A DNA stretch of 64,000 bases, from positions 62,001 through 126,000 of the forward strand of contig CALLAF010000017.1 of NCBI GenBank assembly GCA_938002605.1. Reading direction: 5' to 3'. This document shows positions 33,389 through 43,137 of this stretch, piece after piece. A program made the translations under genes and the position numbers. The notes below the pieces were generated by a model. That model was not told where the DNA came from. It ran no database searches and saw only the letters and a program-made list of their open reading frames with translations. This DNA comes from an uncultured Paracoccaceae bacterium. Its GTDB lineage: Bacteria > Pseudomonadota > Alphaproteobacteria > Rhodobacterales > Rhodobacteraceae. Numbering within the stretch: the first letter of the stretch is position 1; each line of letters begins with the position of its first letter.

Positions 33389-36300
33389 TTGCGCTTTAGT
33401 AAATTGCGTCTGAACGGCTTTAAAAGCTTTGTAGACCCCACCGATCTTATCATCGCGGATGGTTTGACGGGTGTTGTGGGGCCAAACGGCTGTGGCAAAT
33501 CGAACCTGCTTGAGGCGCTGCGCTGGGTGATGGGCGAAAACCGCGCGAAATCCATGCGCGGCAGCGGGATGGAAGACGTGATTTTTGCTGGGGCGTCATC
33601 ACGCCCTGCGCGCAATTTTGCCGAAGTTTCCTTGGTCATTGATAACGGTGAACGGCTCGCGCCGGCGTCGTTTAACGATAATGATCAGCTTGAGGTTATC
33701 CGCCGGATTACCCGTGATGCGGGATCTGCCTATAAGGTGGGCGCAAAAGATGTGCGGGCACGCGACGTGCAGATGCTCTTTGCAGACGCCTCCACAGGGG
33801 CGCATTCCCCGGCGCTGGTGCGTCAGGGTATGATTTCAGAACTGATCAACGCCAAGCCCAAGGCCCGTCGCCGGATTTTGGAGGAAGCTGCTGGGATCTC
33901 GGGCCTGTATCAACGCCGCCATGAGGCAGAGCTGAAGTTGAAAGGGGCAGAAACCAACCTGACCCGCGTTGACGATGTGATCGAACAATTGGCGGCGCAA
34001 TTGGGCCAGCTCGCCCGGCAGGCTCGGCAGGCGGCACGTTATCGTGAAATTGGTGATAATCTGCGCCGCGCCGAAGGGATGCTACTGTTTCGTCGTTGGA
34101 AAGAGGCGGATGAGGCGATGCTAGCAGCGTCAGCACAATTGCGCGAACGGACAACTGCCGCCGCGCAAGCAGAAAAAGCCGCCCGCGAGGCAGCCAAATC
34201 ACGTGGCACCAGCGAGGATGCCTTGCCGCCGTTGCGCGAAGAAGAAGCCATCGCCGCTGCTGTGTTGCAGCGTTTGCAGGTTCAGCGTGATACGCTCAAA
34301 GACCAAGAAGACCGCGCGCTTGAAATGATCGAAACCCTGCGTGCGCGGATCGACCAGTTGGGGCGCGACATGGAGCGCGAAAGCGGGTTGAACAAAGACG
34401 CGGGCGAAACCATTGAACGTCTAGAATGGGAAGCACGCGAGATCGCAAAAGCGGGTGATGGCCATGACGCGCGCCTGCAAGAGGCGCAAGCCGCGGCCAG
34501 CGATGCAGCACAAGTGCTTGAAAAACGCGAATCAGATTTGGCGCAATTGACCGAAGATGTCGCGCGGCTTGCGGCCCGGCACCAATCGGCGCAACGGTTG
34601 GTCGCTGATAATCGTACGACGATGGAAAAGAACGAAGCCGAAGCCACACGCGCAAAGGCTGCGATGCAAGAAGCAGCAGAAGCTTTGACCAAGGCGGAGG
34701 CCGATTTTGCAGCGGCAGGTGAAGCCGAAAAAACCGCGGTGCGCGTTGCAGAAGCGGCGGATATCGCCCTGACAGAGGCCGAAGCCGCCCGCGCGGCAAC
34801 CCAAACCCGCGAAAGCGAAGCACGCGCGATGCGCTCTGCGGCAGAAGGCGAAGCAAACGCGCTGCGTGCCGAAGTCGGCGCATTGGCGAAACTGGTGGAA
34901 CGAGATACTGCCGAGGGCGGGCATGTGCTGGATCTTTTGCAGGTGCAGGGCGGTTACGAGAAGGCGCTTGGCGCAGCGCTTGCGGATGATTTGCGCGCGC
35001 CAGAAATTGACGCCGCAGCGAAATCCGGCTGGGCGCTTTTGCCCAGCTATGCGGTGCCGCAGCTATTGCCCGAAGGGGTCAGCGCGTTGACTAATTATGT
35101 GAGCGTTCCCGCAGTCTTGGCCCGCCGTATGGCGCAGGTAGGGCTGGTGGATGCAGCCGATGGGCCGCGTTTGCAGGCGGACTTGAAACCCGGTCAGCGG
35201 TTGGTTTCGGTCGAAGGTGATTTGTGGCGATGGGACGGGTTCCGCGCGGGGGCCGAAGATGCACCTTCGGCTGCGGCTTTGCGGTTGCAACAGTTGAACC
35301 GGCTTACCGATCTGAAGCGTGATCTGGAAGAAGCATCGGGTACCGCAATTGGCGCGGCGCAAGCGCATGAAACGCTGACCGCACTGTTGAAACAACAGAC
35401 CGAGGCTGATCAGGCCGCGCGTGCGGCGCGCCGCGACGCAGACCGCATGGTTGCCGACGCAAATCGCGCCGCGAGCCGCGCTGAGGCGGACCGCAACCTG
35501 AGCCAAGGCAAGCAGGAAAGTCTTGGCCTTGCGCTCGCCCGGCACGAAGAAGAAGCGCTGAACGCGCGCAAAGCGCTTGCCGAAGCGGAAACGGCTGCGG
35601 CCGCGCTGGGCAATTTGGACGACGCCCGCGCCTCTGTGGAAGACGTGAAATTGACTGTCGAAGCCGCGCGGATCACAATGATGTCGCACCGTTCTGCGCA
35701 TGATGAGGTGCGCCGCGAAGGCGAGGCGCGCCTGAAACGATCACAGCAGATCACCAAGGATGTGAGCGGTTGGAAATACCGGTTGGAAACCGCCAATAAA
35801 CGCAGCGCTGAATTGGCCGAACGCAAGACCACATCAGAAGCCGAACTGGCCGAAGCAACAACCGCCCCTGAAGAAATCGCCGCGAAACGGTCTGAACTGG
35901 CCGATGCAATTGATGAAGCCGAAGTGCGGCGCAAGGCCGCGGCGGATAAGCTGGTGGCAGCGGATACCGCCCTTCGCGATGCGGGCCATCTTGAACGCGA
36001 TGCAGAGCGATTGGCATCCGAAGCACGCGAAGCGCGCGCGCGGTCAGAAGCGCGTGCAGATGCTGCGCGTGAAACGGTGGGTTATGCCGCCGAGCGGATC
36101 ATGGAGGCCCAAGAGGTCACACCGGAAAAGCTGCTTGAGAGCCTTGAAGTTTCAGTCGAAGACATGCCCGCGTCCGATGCGGTTGAGGCGCAGGTCAATG
36201 CGTTGAAACGCCAGCGCGATAGTCTGGGGGCTGTGAACTTGCGTGCCGAAGAAGACGCCAAAGAAGTGCAAGTTGAGCATGATGAATTGGTCTCTGAAAA

Positions 36301-36844
36301 GGCGGACCTTGAAGCGGCGATTGCGGCGCTGCGGTCTGGCATCGCAAGCCTGAACAAAGAAGGGCGTGAACGGCTGTTGACGGCGTTTGAACAGGTCAAT
36401 GACAACTTTGGGTTGCTGTTTACGCATTTGTTCGGCGGGGGGGAGGCCAAGCTGGTACTGGTGGAATCGGATGATCCGCTTGAGGCTGGGTTAGAGATCA
36501 TGTGCCAGCCGCCGGGCAAAAAGCTGAGCACCTTATCGCTGCTATCTGGTGGTGAACAAACGCTGACAGCGCTTGCATTGATCTTTGCGGTGTTCTTGGC
36601 GAATCCGGCCCCGATCTGTGTGCTTGATGAGGTCGACGCCCCATTGGACGATGCCAATGTGACCCGGTTCTGTGACCTACTGGATGAAATGTGTCGCCGC
36701 ACCGACACGCGGTTTTTGATCATTACGCACCACGCTGTCACCATGAGCCGAATGGACCGGCTGTTTGGCGTCACCATGGGTGAACAGGGTGTGTCGCAAC
36801 TGGTTTCGGTTGACCTGAAGAAGGCCGCCGCGATGGTTGCCTGA
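33389..36844 (+). CDS. smc: chromosome segregation protein SMC
   Basis: 1151 aa from a TTG start (MRFSKLRLNGFKSFVDPTDL), the standard SMC beginning. Walker A GPNGCGKSNLLEALRW near residues 31-46; two long coiled coils (about 165-500 and 650-1000) rich in Ala/Glu/Arg flank a hinge near 510-630. The C-terminal head has LSLLSGGEQTLTALALIFAV (signature) and ICVLDEVDAPLDDANV (Walker B). It organises and segregates the chromosome with ScpA/ScpB, which are not here. The start codon is weak, but no other in-frame codon preserves the N-terminus. Confidence 0.96.
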   Translation: MRFSKLRLNGFKSFVDPTDLIIADGLTGVVGPNGCGKSNLLEALRWVMGENRAKSMRGSGMEDVIFAGASSRPARNFAEVSLVIDNGERLAPASFNDNDQLEVIRRITRDAGSAYKVGAKDVRARDVQMLFADASTGAHSPALVRQGMISELINAKPKARRRILEEAAGISGLYQRRHEAELKLKGAETNLTRVDDVIEQLAAQLGQLARQARQAARYREIGDNLRRAEGMLLFRRWKEADEAMLAASAQLRERTTAAAQAEKAAREAAKSRGTSEDALPPLREEEAIAAAVLQRLQVQRDTLKDQEDRALEMIETLRARIDQLGRDMERESGLNKDAGETIERLEWEAREIAKAGDGHDARLQEAQAAASDAAQVLEKRESDLAQLTEDVARLAARHQSAQRLVADNRTTMEKNEAEATRAKAAMQEAAEALTKAEADFAAAGEAEKTAVRVAEAADIALTEAEAARAATQTRESEARAMRSAAEGEANALRAEVGALAKLVERDTAEGGHVLDLLQVQGGYEKALGAALADDLRAPEIDAAAKSGWALLPSYAVPQLLPEGVSALTNYVSVPAVLARRMAQVGLVDAADGPRLQADLKPGQRLVSVEGDLWRWDGFRAGAEDAPSAAALRLQQLNRLTDLKRDLEEASGTAIGAAQAHETLTALLKQQTEADQAARAARRDADRMVADANRAASRAEADRNLSQGKQESLGLALARHEEEALNARKALAEAETAAAALGNLDDARASVEDVKLTVEAARITMMSHRSAHDEVRREGEARLKRSQQITKDVSGWKYRLETANKRSAELAERKTTSEAELAEATTAPEEIAAKRSELADAIDEAEVRRKAAADKLVAADTALRDAGHLERDAERLASEAREARARSEARADAARETVGYAAERIMEAQEVTPEKLLESLEVSVEDMPASDAVEAQVNALKRQRDSLGAVNLRAEEDAKEVQVEHDELVSEKADLEAAIAALRSGIASLNKEGRERLLTAFEQVNDNFGLLFTHLFGGGEAKLVLVESDDPLEAGLEIMCQPPGKKLSTLSLLSGGEQTLTALALIFAVFLANPAPICVLDEVDAPLDDANVTRFCDLLDEMCRRTDTRFLIITHHAVTMSRMDRLFGVTMGEQGVSQLVSVDLKKAAAMVA

Positions 36845-36913
36845 TGGCAAGCGGCGCTATTGCTGCGCAATGCGCCCCGCCCGCCATCCCACATATACGG
36901 AGTTAGATTTTTG

Positions 36914-37348
36914 GTGAAACAGCAAGGGGCAGTCTTTGGTTTTTGGATGCCAGTCATAGACGAAGAATCTGCTGCCTATGCGGTGAAAATGTCTGGCTTG
37001 CCGCTCTTTTTAGTAGGGCTTAATACCTTTGCATTGGTTGCCGTCATTGATCAGCACTGGGCGCAGGTGATCGCCGCCGTTTTCGCGGTTTTGTTTGTGT
37101 CGCTCGCGTTTCGTATCCGTGCCGCATGTACGGCATGGGCCCCGATTGCCGCGTTCCTAAGTGTGACCTTTTTTCTGTTGCAGGTCATGTGGCGGTTTTT
37201 GACCGTCATCGTACTTGGGTTTCATTGGCAGGTTATGCTGGCCGAAGCTGCGCGTTTGATTGTTCCAACACTTGCGGTGATCCTTGCGATGGGGGGCTTG
37301 CGCGGGTGGAAATGGTTGCGGCGCAATGGGGTGACACAGCACTATTGA
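36914..37348 (+). CDS. hypothetical small membrane protein
   Basis: About 144 aa from a GTG at 36914 (GGAG 11 bases before it); an ATG at 36947 is the alternative and gives 133 aa. Three to four hydrophobic segments: LPLFLVGLNTFALVAVI, VIAAVFAVLFVSLAF, APIAAFLSVTFFLLQVMW and ARLIVPTLAVILAMGG. A basic C-terminal end (GWKWLRRNGVTQHY) would face the cytoplasm. It is not recognised as a known family. It runs from the end of smc and overlaps the converging dipeptidase gene by 7 bases. Confidence 0.6.
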   Translation: MKQQGAVFGFWMPVIDEESAAYAVKMSGLPLFLVGLNTFALVAVIDQHWAQVIAAVFAVLFVSLAFRIRAACTAWAPIAAFLSVTFFLLQVMWRFLTVIVLGFHWQVMLAEAARLIVPTLAVILAMGGLRGWKWLRRNGVTQHY

Positions 37349-38508
37349 GGTAGCCGTTCACGCAGCACGCGCACCATATTTCCGCCCATGACTTTGCTAA
37401 TTTGTGCGTCGCTGAGCCCCGCGTCGATTAATGCTTGGGTCAGTACTGCAAGTTCAGAAACGTCAAACGTAGTTGCGACAGAGCCGTCAAAATCAGACCC
37501 AAGGGATACGTGATCTTCGCCAAGTAAGGCGATTGCTGCTGTGATTGCCGTGGCAATACCTGCGGGGGTGGGGTCGCAGACGGCATTCGCCCAATATCCA
37601 ATTGCGATCACCCCACCTGTTGCGGCAATGTCTTGCATAAGTTCATCCGGATAATTGCGTTTTACCGCGCAGACAGAATGGATGCCTGTATGGCTGACCA
37701 CGAGCGGCATATCGGTCATTGCGATCACGTCGCGCACGACCTGTGGGGATGAATGCGCAAGGTCTAAAATTAGATCGCGGGCTTCGACTTCGGCGACGAC
37801 TTGGCGCCCAAAATCGGTGAGCCCATGGTTCCCAACCCCATGTAGTGATCCGCCGAGCGCGTTGTCAAAAAAGTGTTGCAGCGCGATCATGCGGTGCCCG
37901 GCGGCTTCGAGTTTATCGAGGTTTCTGATGTCGCCCAGTAATGGGTGCGCGCCTTCGATCCCAAGCAAACCACCAACGACCTGTTGCCCATCGGCGCGGT
38001 CGGATAGCAATTGATCAAGGTCGGCACGGGTTTTGATGACCCTGAGCTGCCCGCCCGATGCCGCCGCATAGCGGTGTAGCCGTTCTGCTTGATACAGTGC
38101 CCGTTCAAGCAGACTGTTCCAAGTGCGCGGCGGCCACATCTGCCCGATCACAAGTGGAGTGATATTGTCGAACGCGTCTGTTTCGTTGGACTGGATGTTT
38201 TGGCCCGCCGGGCTTTTGGTGACGGCGGTGAACATTTGAATCGTGACGTTTCCGTCAAGCAGACGTGGGAGATCAACCTGACCGCGATCGGCACGATCAA
38301 GCAAGCTACGTTTCCATAGCAAGCTATCCGCATGCCAATCGCCAATGATCAGACTGTCGTGAAGATCTTGGGCGCGCGTGCTAATCACATAGGGCGCGTG
38401 TGCGGTGACTGCATTGCGCTTATTTTCGACATACCCAGGCGCAAAGGTCAAAAACGCCCCAACCCCAATGATAATCAGCAGGGTTAGGGATTTGACAAAA
38501 CGGCGCAT
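37342..38508 (-). CDS. membrane dipeptidase (peptidase family M19)
   Basis: 388 aa with an N-terminal membrane anchor or uncleaved signal (VKSLTLLIIIGVGAFLTFAP). M19 metal-ligand segments are present: GDWHADSLLW (His-x-Asp), LGIEGAHPL (bridging Glu), QHFFDNALGGSLHG (His), VVSHTGIHSVC (His) and LGSDFDGSVATTF. The enzyme cuts dipeptides, including those with D-residues, probably in the periplasm. It lies 8 bases after the lytic transglycosylase gene, so a shared role in recycling of wall peptides is plausible. Confidence 0.88.
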   Translation of the reverse strand: MRRFVKSLTLLIIIGVGAFLTFAPGYVENKRNAVTAHAPYVISTRAQDLHDSLIIGDWHADSLLWKRSLLDRADRGQVDLPRLLDGNVTIQMFTAVTKSPAGQNIQSNETDAFDNITPLVIGQMWPPRTWNSLLERALYQAERLHRYAAASGGQLRVIKTRADLDQLLSDRADGQQVVGGLLGIEGAHPLLGDIRNLDKLEAAGHRMIALQHFFDNALGGSLHGVGNHGLTDFGRQVVAEVEARDLILDLAHSSPQVVRDVIAMTDMPLVVSHTGIHSVCAVKRNYPDELMQDIAATGGVIAIGYWANAVCDPTPAGIATAITAAIALLGEDHVSLGSDFDGSVATTFDVSELAVLTQALIDAGLSDAQISKVMGGNMVRVLRERLPQ

Positions 38509-38516
38509 CGGTTTCC

Positions 38517-39680
38517 TTAGAGTTGGTTCAAAAGCTCAAGTGTTGGCCATGCGTCCGCAGGTAGGCCAAGCCGTTGCTGTTCTGACTGTACCGCAGCGCG
38601 GGTCATTGCGCCAAGGATTCCGTCAATACCGCCAACATCGTGGCCGCGTGCCGACAATCTTTCTTGCAAACGCTGCATTTGCGGTCCGCTCAGTGGGTTT
38701 GATGGGTTGCCCACGTCATAAACAGAAGCCCCTGACAGGCGCGTCGCGAAATAGGCCGCGGTGGTCACATAGACAAAGCTCTTGTTCCATTCAAAATAGA
38801 CGTCAAAGTTCGGATAGGCGAGGAACGCGGGCCCGTCGCGGCCCATGGGCAAAAGCACCGAAGCTTGCAGGGTTGAAGCGCCAAGCGATCCCTCGCGCGC
38901 GGTGATACCGGCCGCTTCCCAGTCGCTGACCCGTGATTTATGGTTCAAACCGGTCAGTGACCAATCAAGATCGTCGGGTACGATGATTTCTTGCAGCCAT
39001 GGTTCATTCGCGCGCCAGCCAAGCGCCGAAAGTACGTTTGCGCCAGACATGAGCGCATCAGGCGCCGAGGTCTTGAGCGTTACCAGCCCGTCACCATCGC
39101 CGTCCATGCCGCGTTCAATAATATCAAGCGGCAGCATTTGCACCTGCCCAATTTCGCCCGCCCATGCGCCGGTGGTGTTGGCCGGATCCATCCCGCCACG
39201 TTGGTACAGTTCAAGCGCGGCAAGCAGTTGCGGGCGGAATAGCTCTGGGCGCCGACAATCATGAGCGAGCGTCAGCAGAGCATTGCGGGTATTGAAGTTC
39301 CCTTGGACTTGACCGTAATCGGTCTCGAAGGCCCAAAACGCGAGAAGCACGCCGCGCGGGACGCCAAAACGCGATTCAATTTCGGTGAAAGTGGCGTCAT
39401 AGCGGTCTGCATTGGCGCGGCCGTTGTCGATACGGTTTTGCGAGATCAAAGAGCGTGAAAAGCTGACGAAGTCTTTTTGAAATACACCCTGAGAGCGATC
39501 CGCGTTCAAAACGGATTGTTCGATCTGTGCCCCTTGAAAAAAGCTGTCCGCATTTGCGGCGGTCACGCCGTTGGCGATGGCTTCGGATTTTATGTCAGCG
39601 ATAAAGGCATCAACAGGGCCGCCGCATGTTTGGGCGGTGGCGGTGCTGGCCATGAGGGACAGGGCGATTGCTAGGCGCAT
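38517..39680 (-). CDS. lytic murein transglycosylase (MltB-like) with peptidoglycan-binding domain
   Basis: 387 aa with a signal peptide (MRLAIALSLMASTATA). The SLT_2 catalytic domain covers about 20-310, with Glu119 in AFWAFETDYG as the catalytic acid and the typical GEIGQVQMLPLDII. The last 60 residues form a PG_binding_1 domain (LQERLSARGHDVGGIDGILG). It cuts the glycan strand to give 1,6-anhydro ends. No lipobox is present, so it is likely soluble in the periplasm. Confidence 0.92.
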   Translation of the reverse strand: MRLAIALSLMASTATAQTCGGPVDAFIADIKSEAIANGVTAANADSFFQGAQIEQSVLNADRSQGVFQKDFVSFSRSLISQNRIDNGRANADRYDATFTEIESRFGVPRGVLLAFWAFETDYGQVQGNFNTRNALLTLAHDCRRPELFRPQLLAALELYQRGGMDPANTTGAWAGEIGQVQMLPLDIIERGMDGDGDGLVTLKTSAPDALMSGANVLSALGWRANEPWLQEIIVPDDLDWSLTGLNHKSRVSDWEAAGITAREGSLGASTLQASVLLPMGRDGPAFLAYPNFDVYFEWNKSFVYVTTAAYFATRLSGASVYDVGNPSNPLSGPQMQRLQERLSARGHDVGGIDGILGAMTRAAVQSEQQRLGLPADAWPTLELLNQL

Positions 39681-39737
39681 TTAGTGTTCTCCTATGTGGT
39701 GCACGTAGGTTAGCAGCGCACATCAGAGGTGCAAACG

Positions 39738-40328
39738 TTATCCTTGTTTCGATTGGCGCAATAGGAAGAAACTTGCCGCAATCACAAGGCTTATCGCGGT
39801 GAGTAACCATGCCCAATCGTTGACTAAAGTGGTCAATGCATCAAGGTTTGCTGCGAAGTAGTAGCCCAACATCACATAGCCGGAGACCCAGATTGCCTCT
39901 CCAAGCGTGTCCCAGATGAGAAACTTCCAGGGGTTGAACCGCGCGGCACCCGCCGCAAAATTGACCCACGGCCCAAGCGGGGCAGTAGCCCAAGTGCTAA
40001 AGAAGACACCGATGCTTCCCCAGCGGTCAACGATTTGTTGTGCACGCGCGAAAAGCGCAGCCCGGTTTGGTCGTGTGGCCAAACGCGAATCGAGCCAGCG
40101 ACCGCCGAGCCGCCCCAGTTGAAACCCGGTCTGGTCGCCACATATGGCTGCGATATAGGCGACCGCCAAAACCTGCCACAAGACCAAATCCCCCGCCGCT
40201 GCAAAGGCCCCGCCTGACAACATTACGGCAAAGGTTGGCACGGGGACCGCGAGGCATGAAAAATAGGCCGATGCCCCAATGACCACGAGCCCCCAAGTCG
40301 CGACCAGCCCAAAGAAGAAATCAATCAC
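39738..40328 (-). CDS. DedA family membrane protein
   Basis: 196 aa of the DedA/SNARE-associated (VTT) family, inner membrane. Features are the re-entrant segment with CGDQTGFQLGRLGGRW and the FFSTWATAPLGPWVNFAAGA loop with its conserved Phe-x-x-R-like position replaced by FFSTW. Family members act as lipid (undecaprenyl phosphate or phosphatidylethanolamine) flippases or affect membrane potential. The gene overlaps the preceding small protein by 8 bases. Confidence 0.8.
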   Translation of the reverse strand: MIDFFFGLVATWGLVVIGASAYFSCLAVPVPTFAVMLSGGAFAAAGDLVLWQVLAVAYIAAICGDQTGFQLGRLGGRWLDSRLATRPNRAALFARAQQIVDRWGSIGVFFSTWATAPLGPWVNFAAGAARFNPWKFLIWDTLGEAIWVSGYVMLGYYFAANLDALTTLVNDWAWLLTAISLVIAASFFLLRQSKQG

Positions 40329-40686
40329 CTTGGCTGCCCCTAAAATCTTGGATTGCAGCTTCGAGCTGGGCGATCAGTTGGGCGGTATCTAGGCCTTGGT
40401 TCAACGCGATGTCTTCAAGGGTGATTTTGTGTCGTGCCACGTCACCGTCCAAGGCGATGACGTCTTCGATTACGTGGCGCGGCACATGTTGTGATAGAAC
40501 AACATAGCGCGGGGTCATCCAGCCCGCGATGTCTTCGGGGGGCGCATTGTGCCATGCCCGTGATGAATTTGCAGCGCGGACCCCAAAGATCAATATGCCG
40601 AACACTGCAATCACAATGACCCCAAGCAGCACACGCCGTAACAGCTGTTTATGGCGTTCGGAAATTTTGGGTTTGTGGTCTGGCAT
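40321..40686 (-). CDS. single-span membrane protein of unknown function
   Basis: 121 aa from the ATG at 40686. A basic N-terminus (ERHKQLLRRV) is followed by one membrane helix (LLGVIVIAVFGILIFGV) and a periplasmic domain with APPEDIAGWMTPRYVVLSQH, then VPRHVIEDVIAL. No family is recognised for certain. It overlaps DedA by 8 bases and follows cbiB by 48 bases, so it belongs to the same leftward unit. Confidence 0.7.
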   Translation of the reverse strand: MPDHKPKISERHKQLLRRVLLGVIVIAVFGILIFGVRAANSSRAWHNAPPEDIAGWMTPRYVVLSQHVPRHVIEDVIALDGDVARHKITLEDIALNQGLDTAQLIAQLEAAIQDFRGSQGD

Positions 40687-40734
40687 TTGCGGTGGTCCTG
40701 AGAAACGGGGTGGATCAAGATCCACCCTACGGCG

Positions 40735-41631
40735 TTAGAATATCGTTGTTATTGCCGCGCACAAGAGCGCAAGCCCCCATGTTCGCCACAGCACAGTAAC
40801 CGCGCGGTCGATGTCGCAGGGTGTTAGATCCCGTGCCCCGTCGTGGTTGACATATGGAAAATCTTGCATCTTCCCCTCATAGCTGCGCGGTCCGCTGAGC
40901 GCGATGTCTAGCCCATGCGCCATTGCAGCCTCTGGCCAACCTGCGTTGGGCGAGCGGTGCCGGGGTGCTTCTACCAAGATTGCGCGCGCGTGCGTTCGGT
41001 TGGTGACGACCCAGATCATCAGCGCAGTAAACCGCGCGGGAACGAGGTTAAGCAGATCGTCAAATCGTGCCGCGGCCCAGCCAAAGTCGGCATGTCTCGG
41101 GGTGCGGTAGCCGATCATACTATCCGCCGTATTGGTAATTTTATAGACCAGTAGGCCGGGTAACCCACCTACTGCGAACCAGAATGCAGGCGCGATGACC
41201 CCGTCTGACAGGTTTTCGGATGCGCTTTCTATTGCGGATCGCGCAACGGAACTTTGGTCCATTTGCGCTGTATCGCGCCCAACAATCATTGCGACGGTCA
41301 TGCGCGCATCACCGACAGAAAGCCGAAGCGCGTCGGCCACTGCGCGTACATGTTGGACCAGTGATTTTTGCGCCAAAAGTGCTGCGATAATCAATACGTC
41401 AAGGGTCGCGGTTGGAACCGCCGCGATCCCTTTTCCAAGGAAATAGGCCGCGATACATAAAACGGCCATGACGATGGTGCCCTTCACGCGGCGGTAGTGA
41501 CCCGCGTTAAAGGTCCTGTCGCACCACCCAATCACCTGACCCATCAGAATCGCGGGATGCGTGATGCGTGACCAAATCACGCGTGGCTCGCCCAAGATAG
41601 CATCCAAGATCATGCCGCAAACAAGGATCAA
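40735..41631 (-). CDS. cbiB: adenosylcobinamide-phosphate synthase (CbiB/CobD)
   Basis: 298 aa when read from the TTG at 41631, whose last two bases overlap the TGA of cobC (TTGA), giving the expected CbiB length; the next ATG is at 41613. Membrane protein with ILDAILGEPRVIW at the N-terminus, SASENLSDGVIAPAFWFAVG and the ITNTADSMIGYRTPRHADFG signature. It joins aminopropanol phosphate to adenosylcobyrate. It is coupled to cobC, the enzyme making its substrate. Confidence 0.92.
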   Translation of the reverse strand: MILVCGMILDAILGEPRVIWSRITHPAILMGQVIGWCDRTFNAGHYRRVKGTIVMAVLCIAAYFLGKGIAAVPTATLDVLIIAALLAQKSLVQHVRAVADALRLSVGDARMTVAMIVGRDTAQMDQSSVARSAIESASENLSDGVIAPAFWFAVGGLPGLLVYKITNTADSMIGYRTPRHADFGWAAARFDDLLNLVPARFTALMIWVVTNRTHARAILVEAPRHRSPNAGWPEAAMAHGLDIALSGPRSYEGKMQDFPYVNHDGARDLTPCDIDRAVTVLWRTWGLALLCAAITTIF

Positions 41632-42560
41632 AACGCGGCTTCCAATTGCGCCCAGCGATTGGGGGCAGGTAGCCCAAGGCGAAGCCAATCGGGCGCATAG
41701 GGGAATGTGCGTGACCAGACATGATGCTGCGCAAGCTGTTTCTGCGCGGCGCTGGCGTCTTTGACTTTGTAGAGCCGAAACAGGGTGGTGCCCCCCCAAA
41801 TCTCTGCCCCGTTTCGGATCAGCAGTTGGTCAAGCCGATCTGCATCTCCCGCAAGTCGTGCGCGCGTTTCATCCGCCCACGCGGGGTCAGCCAATGCTTC
41901 GGCACCAATGGCCAACGCGGGGCCGGATATTTGCCAAGGTCCCAAAAGATCGGTCAGTTTCGCAATTATCGCAGGATCCCCAATCGCAAACCCTAGCCGA
42001 AGGCCCGCTAAGCCCCAAAATTTGCCAAAGCTTTTTAGCACCACGGTGCCGGGGCGGGTTGCCAGATGGATCAGCGATTTTTCGGGTGCAACATCGCCGA
42101 AGCTTTCGTCGATGATTGTGATCGGCGTGTTCAGGTTTGCTTCGGGCCATTCGTGCCCATCGGGATTGTTCGGATGCACCGCGACCATCGCGTCATGCGG
42201 CGCATCCATCGTCCAACCTGCGGCTTGAAATGCCGCGCCGTGTTCATTGTAGGTGGGGCCGGGGATATGGACGTTCTGACCGTTAAGCGCGTGGGGCAAG
42301 GCTGCAATAATCGCCGACGCGCCTGTCGCGCCAATCATCGCGGCGTCTTTAGGAATGTTCCAATAGCTGCGCGCAAGGGCATAGAGCCGCGCAAACGCGG
42401 CCTGATCCGGCAATGCTGTCCAAACATCATCTGGAAGCCGCGGAAGCGGATAGGGCACCGGGTTTATTCCGGTTGATAGGTCAAGCCAGCCGGCACGCGT
42501 TCCTCCATAGGCCGCGATCGCTGCATCAATGCCCCCGCCGTGGTCGCGTTGTTGGGTCAT
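41628..42560 (-). CDS. cobC: L-threonine-O-3-phosphate decarboxylase, CobC/CobD type
   Basis: 310 aa, fold-type I PLP enzyme. LDLSTGINPVPYPLP at the N-terminus, GATGASAIIAALPHAL, and the Schiff-base lysine in VLKSFGKFWGLAGLRLGFAI. It makes (R)-1-amino-2-propanol phosphate for the nucleotide loop of B12. It overlaps cbiB at its end and the DUF1636 gene at its start (ATGA, 42557-42560), which supports function in the same pathway. Naming varies: CobC in aerobic nomenclature, CobD in Salmonella. Confidence 0.9.
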   Translation of the reverse strand: MTQQRDHGGGIDAAIAAYGGTRAGWLDLSTGINPVPYPLPRLPDDVWTALPDQAAFARLYALARSYWNIPKDAAMIGATGASAIIAALPHALNGQNVHIPGPTYNEHGAAFQAAGWTMDAPHDAMVAVHPNNPDGHEWPEANLNTPITIIDESFGDVAPEKSLIHLATRPGTVVLKSFGKFWGLAGLRLGFAIGDPAIIAKLTDLLGPWQISGPALAIGAEALADPAWADETRARLAGDADRLDQLLIRNGAEIWGGTTLFRLYKVKDASAAQKQLAQHHVWSRTFPYAPDWLRLGLPAPNRWAQLEAAF

Positions 42561-42931
42561 TCTGTATCCGGAAGCGGTGGGTGACGGGTTACAAAATGCC
42601 CTTTGATGGATTGCGGCCAGTCGCGGTAAGGTACTTGCCCTGTCTCGCTGGCGCTATGCGATAGCGCATAGGCGACAATCCCGGAGGCTGCTTCTTCGTT
42701 AGGTTCGAATTCACCAAGGGTATAATTCAGCTTTCCATCTGCCTGGATCGCGATGTTGCACCCGCGCTTGCATCCCATCAAACACGAAACCCGGCGGGTT
42801 TTTACATCAGTTAGACCCGTTGCCGTTGCTTCGATCAATGTCGCGAGCCGTTCGCCATCGGTATGTTCCTGTTCGCTGGCGTCCCAGCCTTCGCGCTTGC
42901 AGGTGTCGCAGATCGTGATCCAAGTTGTCAT
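42557..42931 (-). CDS. DUF1636 metal-binding protein
   Basis: 124 aa with Cys8-x-x-Cys11 (ICDTCKREGW) and Cys50, Cys54 and Cys58 in VSCLMGCKRGC, the DUF1636 pattern that resembles thioredoxin-like 2Fe-2S ferredoxins. The role is unknown. It is the first gene of the cobC-cbiB unit, with a 4-base overlap to cobC, so it may serve as a redox or metal partner in cobalamin synthesis. No cobalamin riboswitch is found upstream. Confidence 0.82.
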   Translation of the reverse strand: MTTWITICDTCKREGWDASEQEHTDGERLATLIEATATGLTDVKTRRVSCLMGCKRGCNIAIQADGKLNYTLGEFEPNEEAASGIVAYALSHSASETGQVPYRDWPQSIKGHFVTRHPPLPDTE

Positions 42932-43137
42932 TCGGTTTGCCTGTGTGTTGGTAACTGTACTTCAAGCGGAAATTCGCTCGTTGTTCAAGGTTTCGTGAAA
43001 ATGACTGTCTTTTGGTATAGGTTCTTAAAAGCTGTTAACCATTCGTTAGGGAATTGAGACGACTTGTCGACAACCGCATTTGAAATTAATTTTGGATGTG
43101 TTGAAACGATTTAGAAAACCTGATGACCGGAGACTTC

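Noticed and set aside
36082-36957. 291-aa open frame antisense to the end of smc
   Set aside because: Serine-rich translation with no domain; it is the shadow of the smc coiled-coil and head codons.
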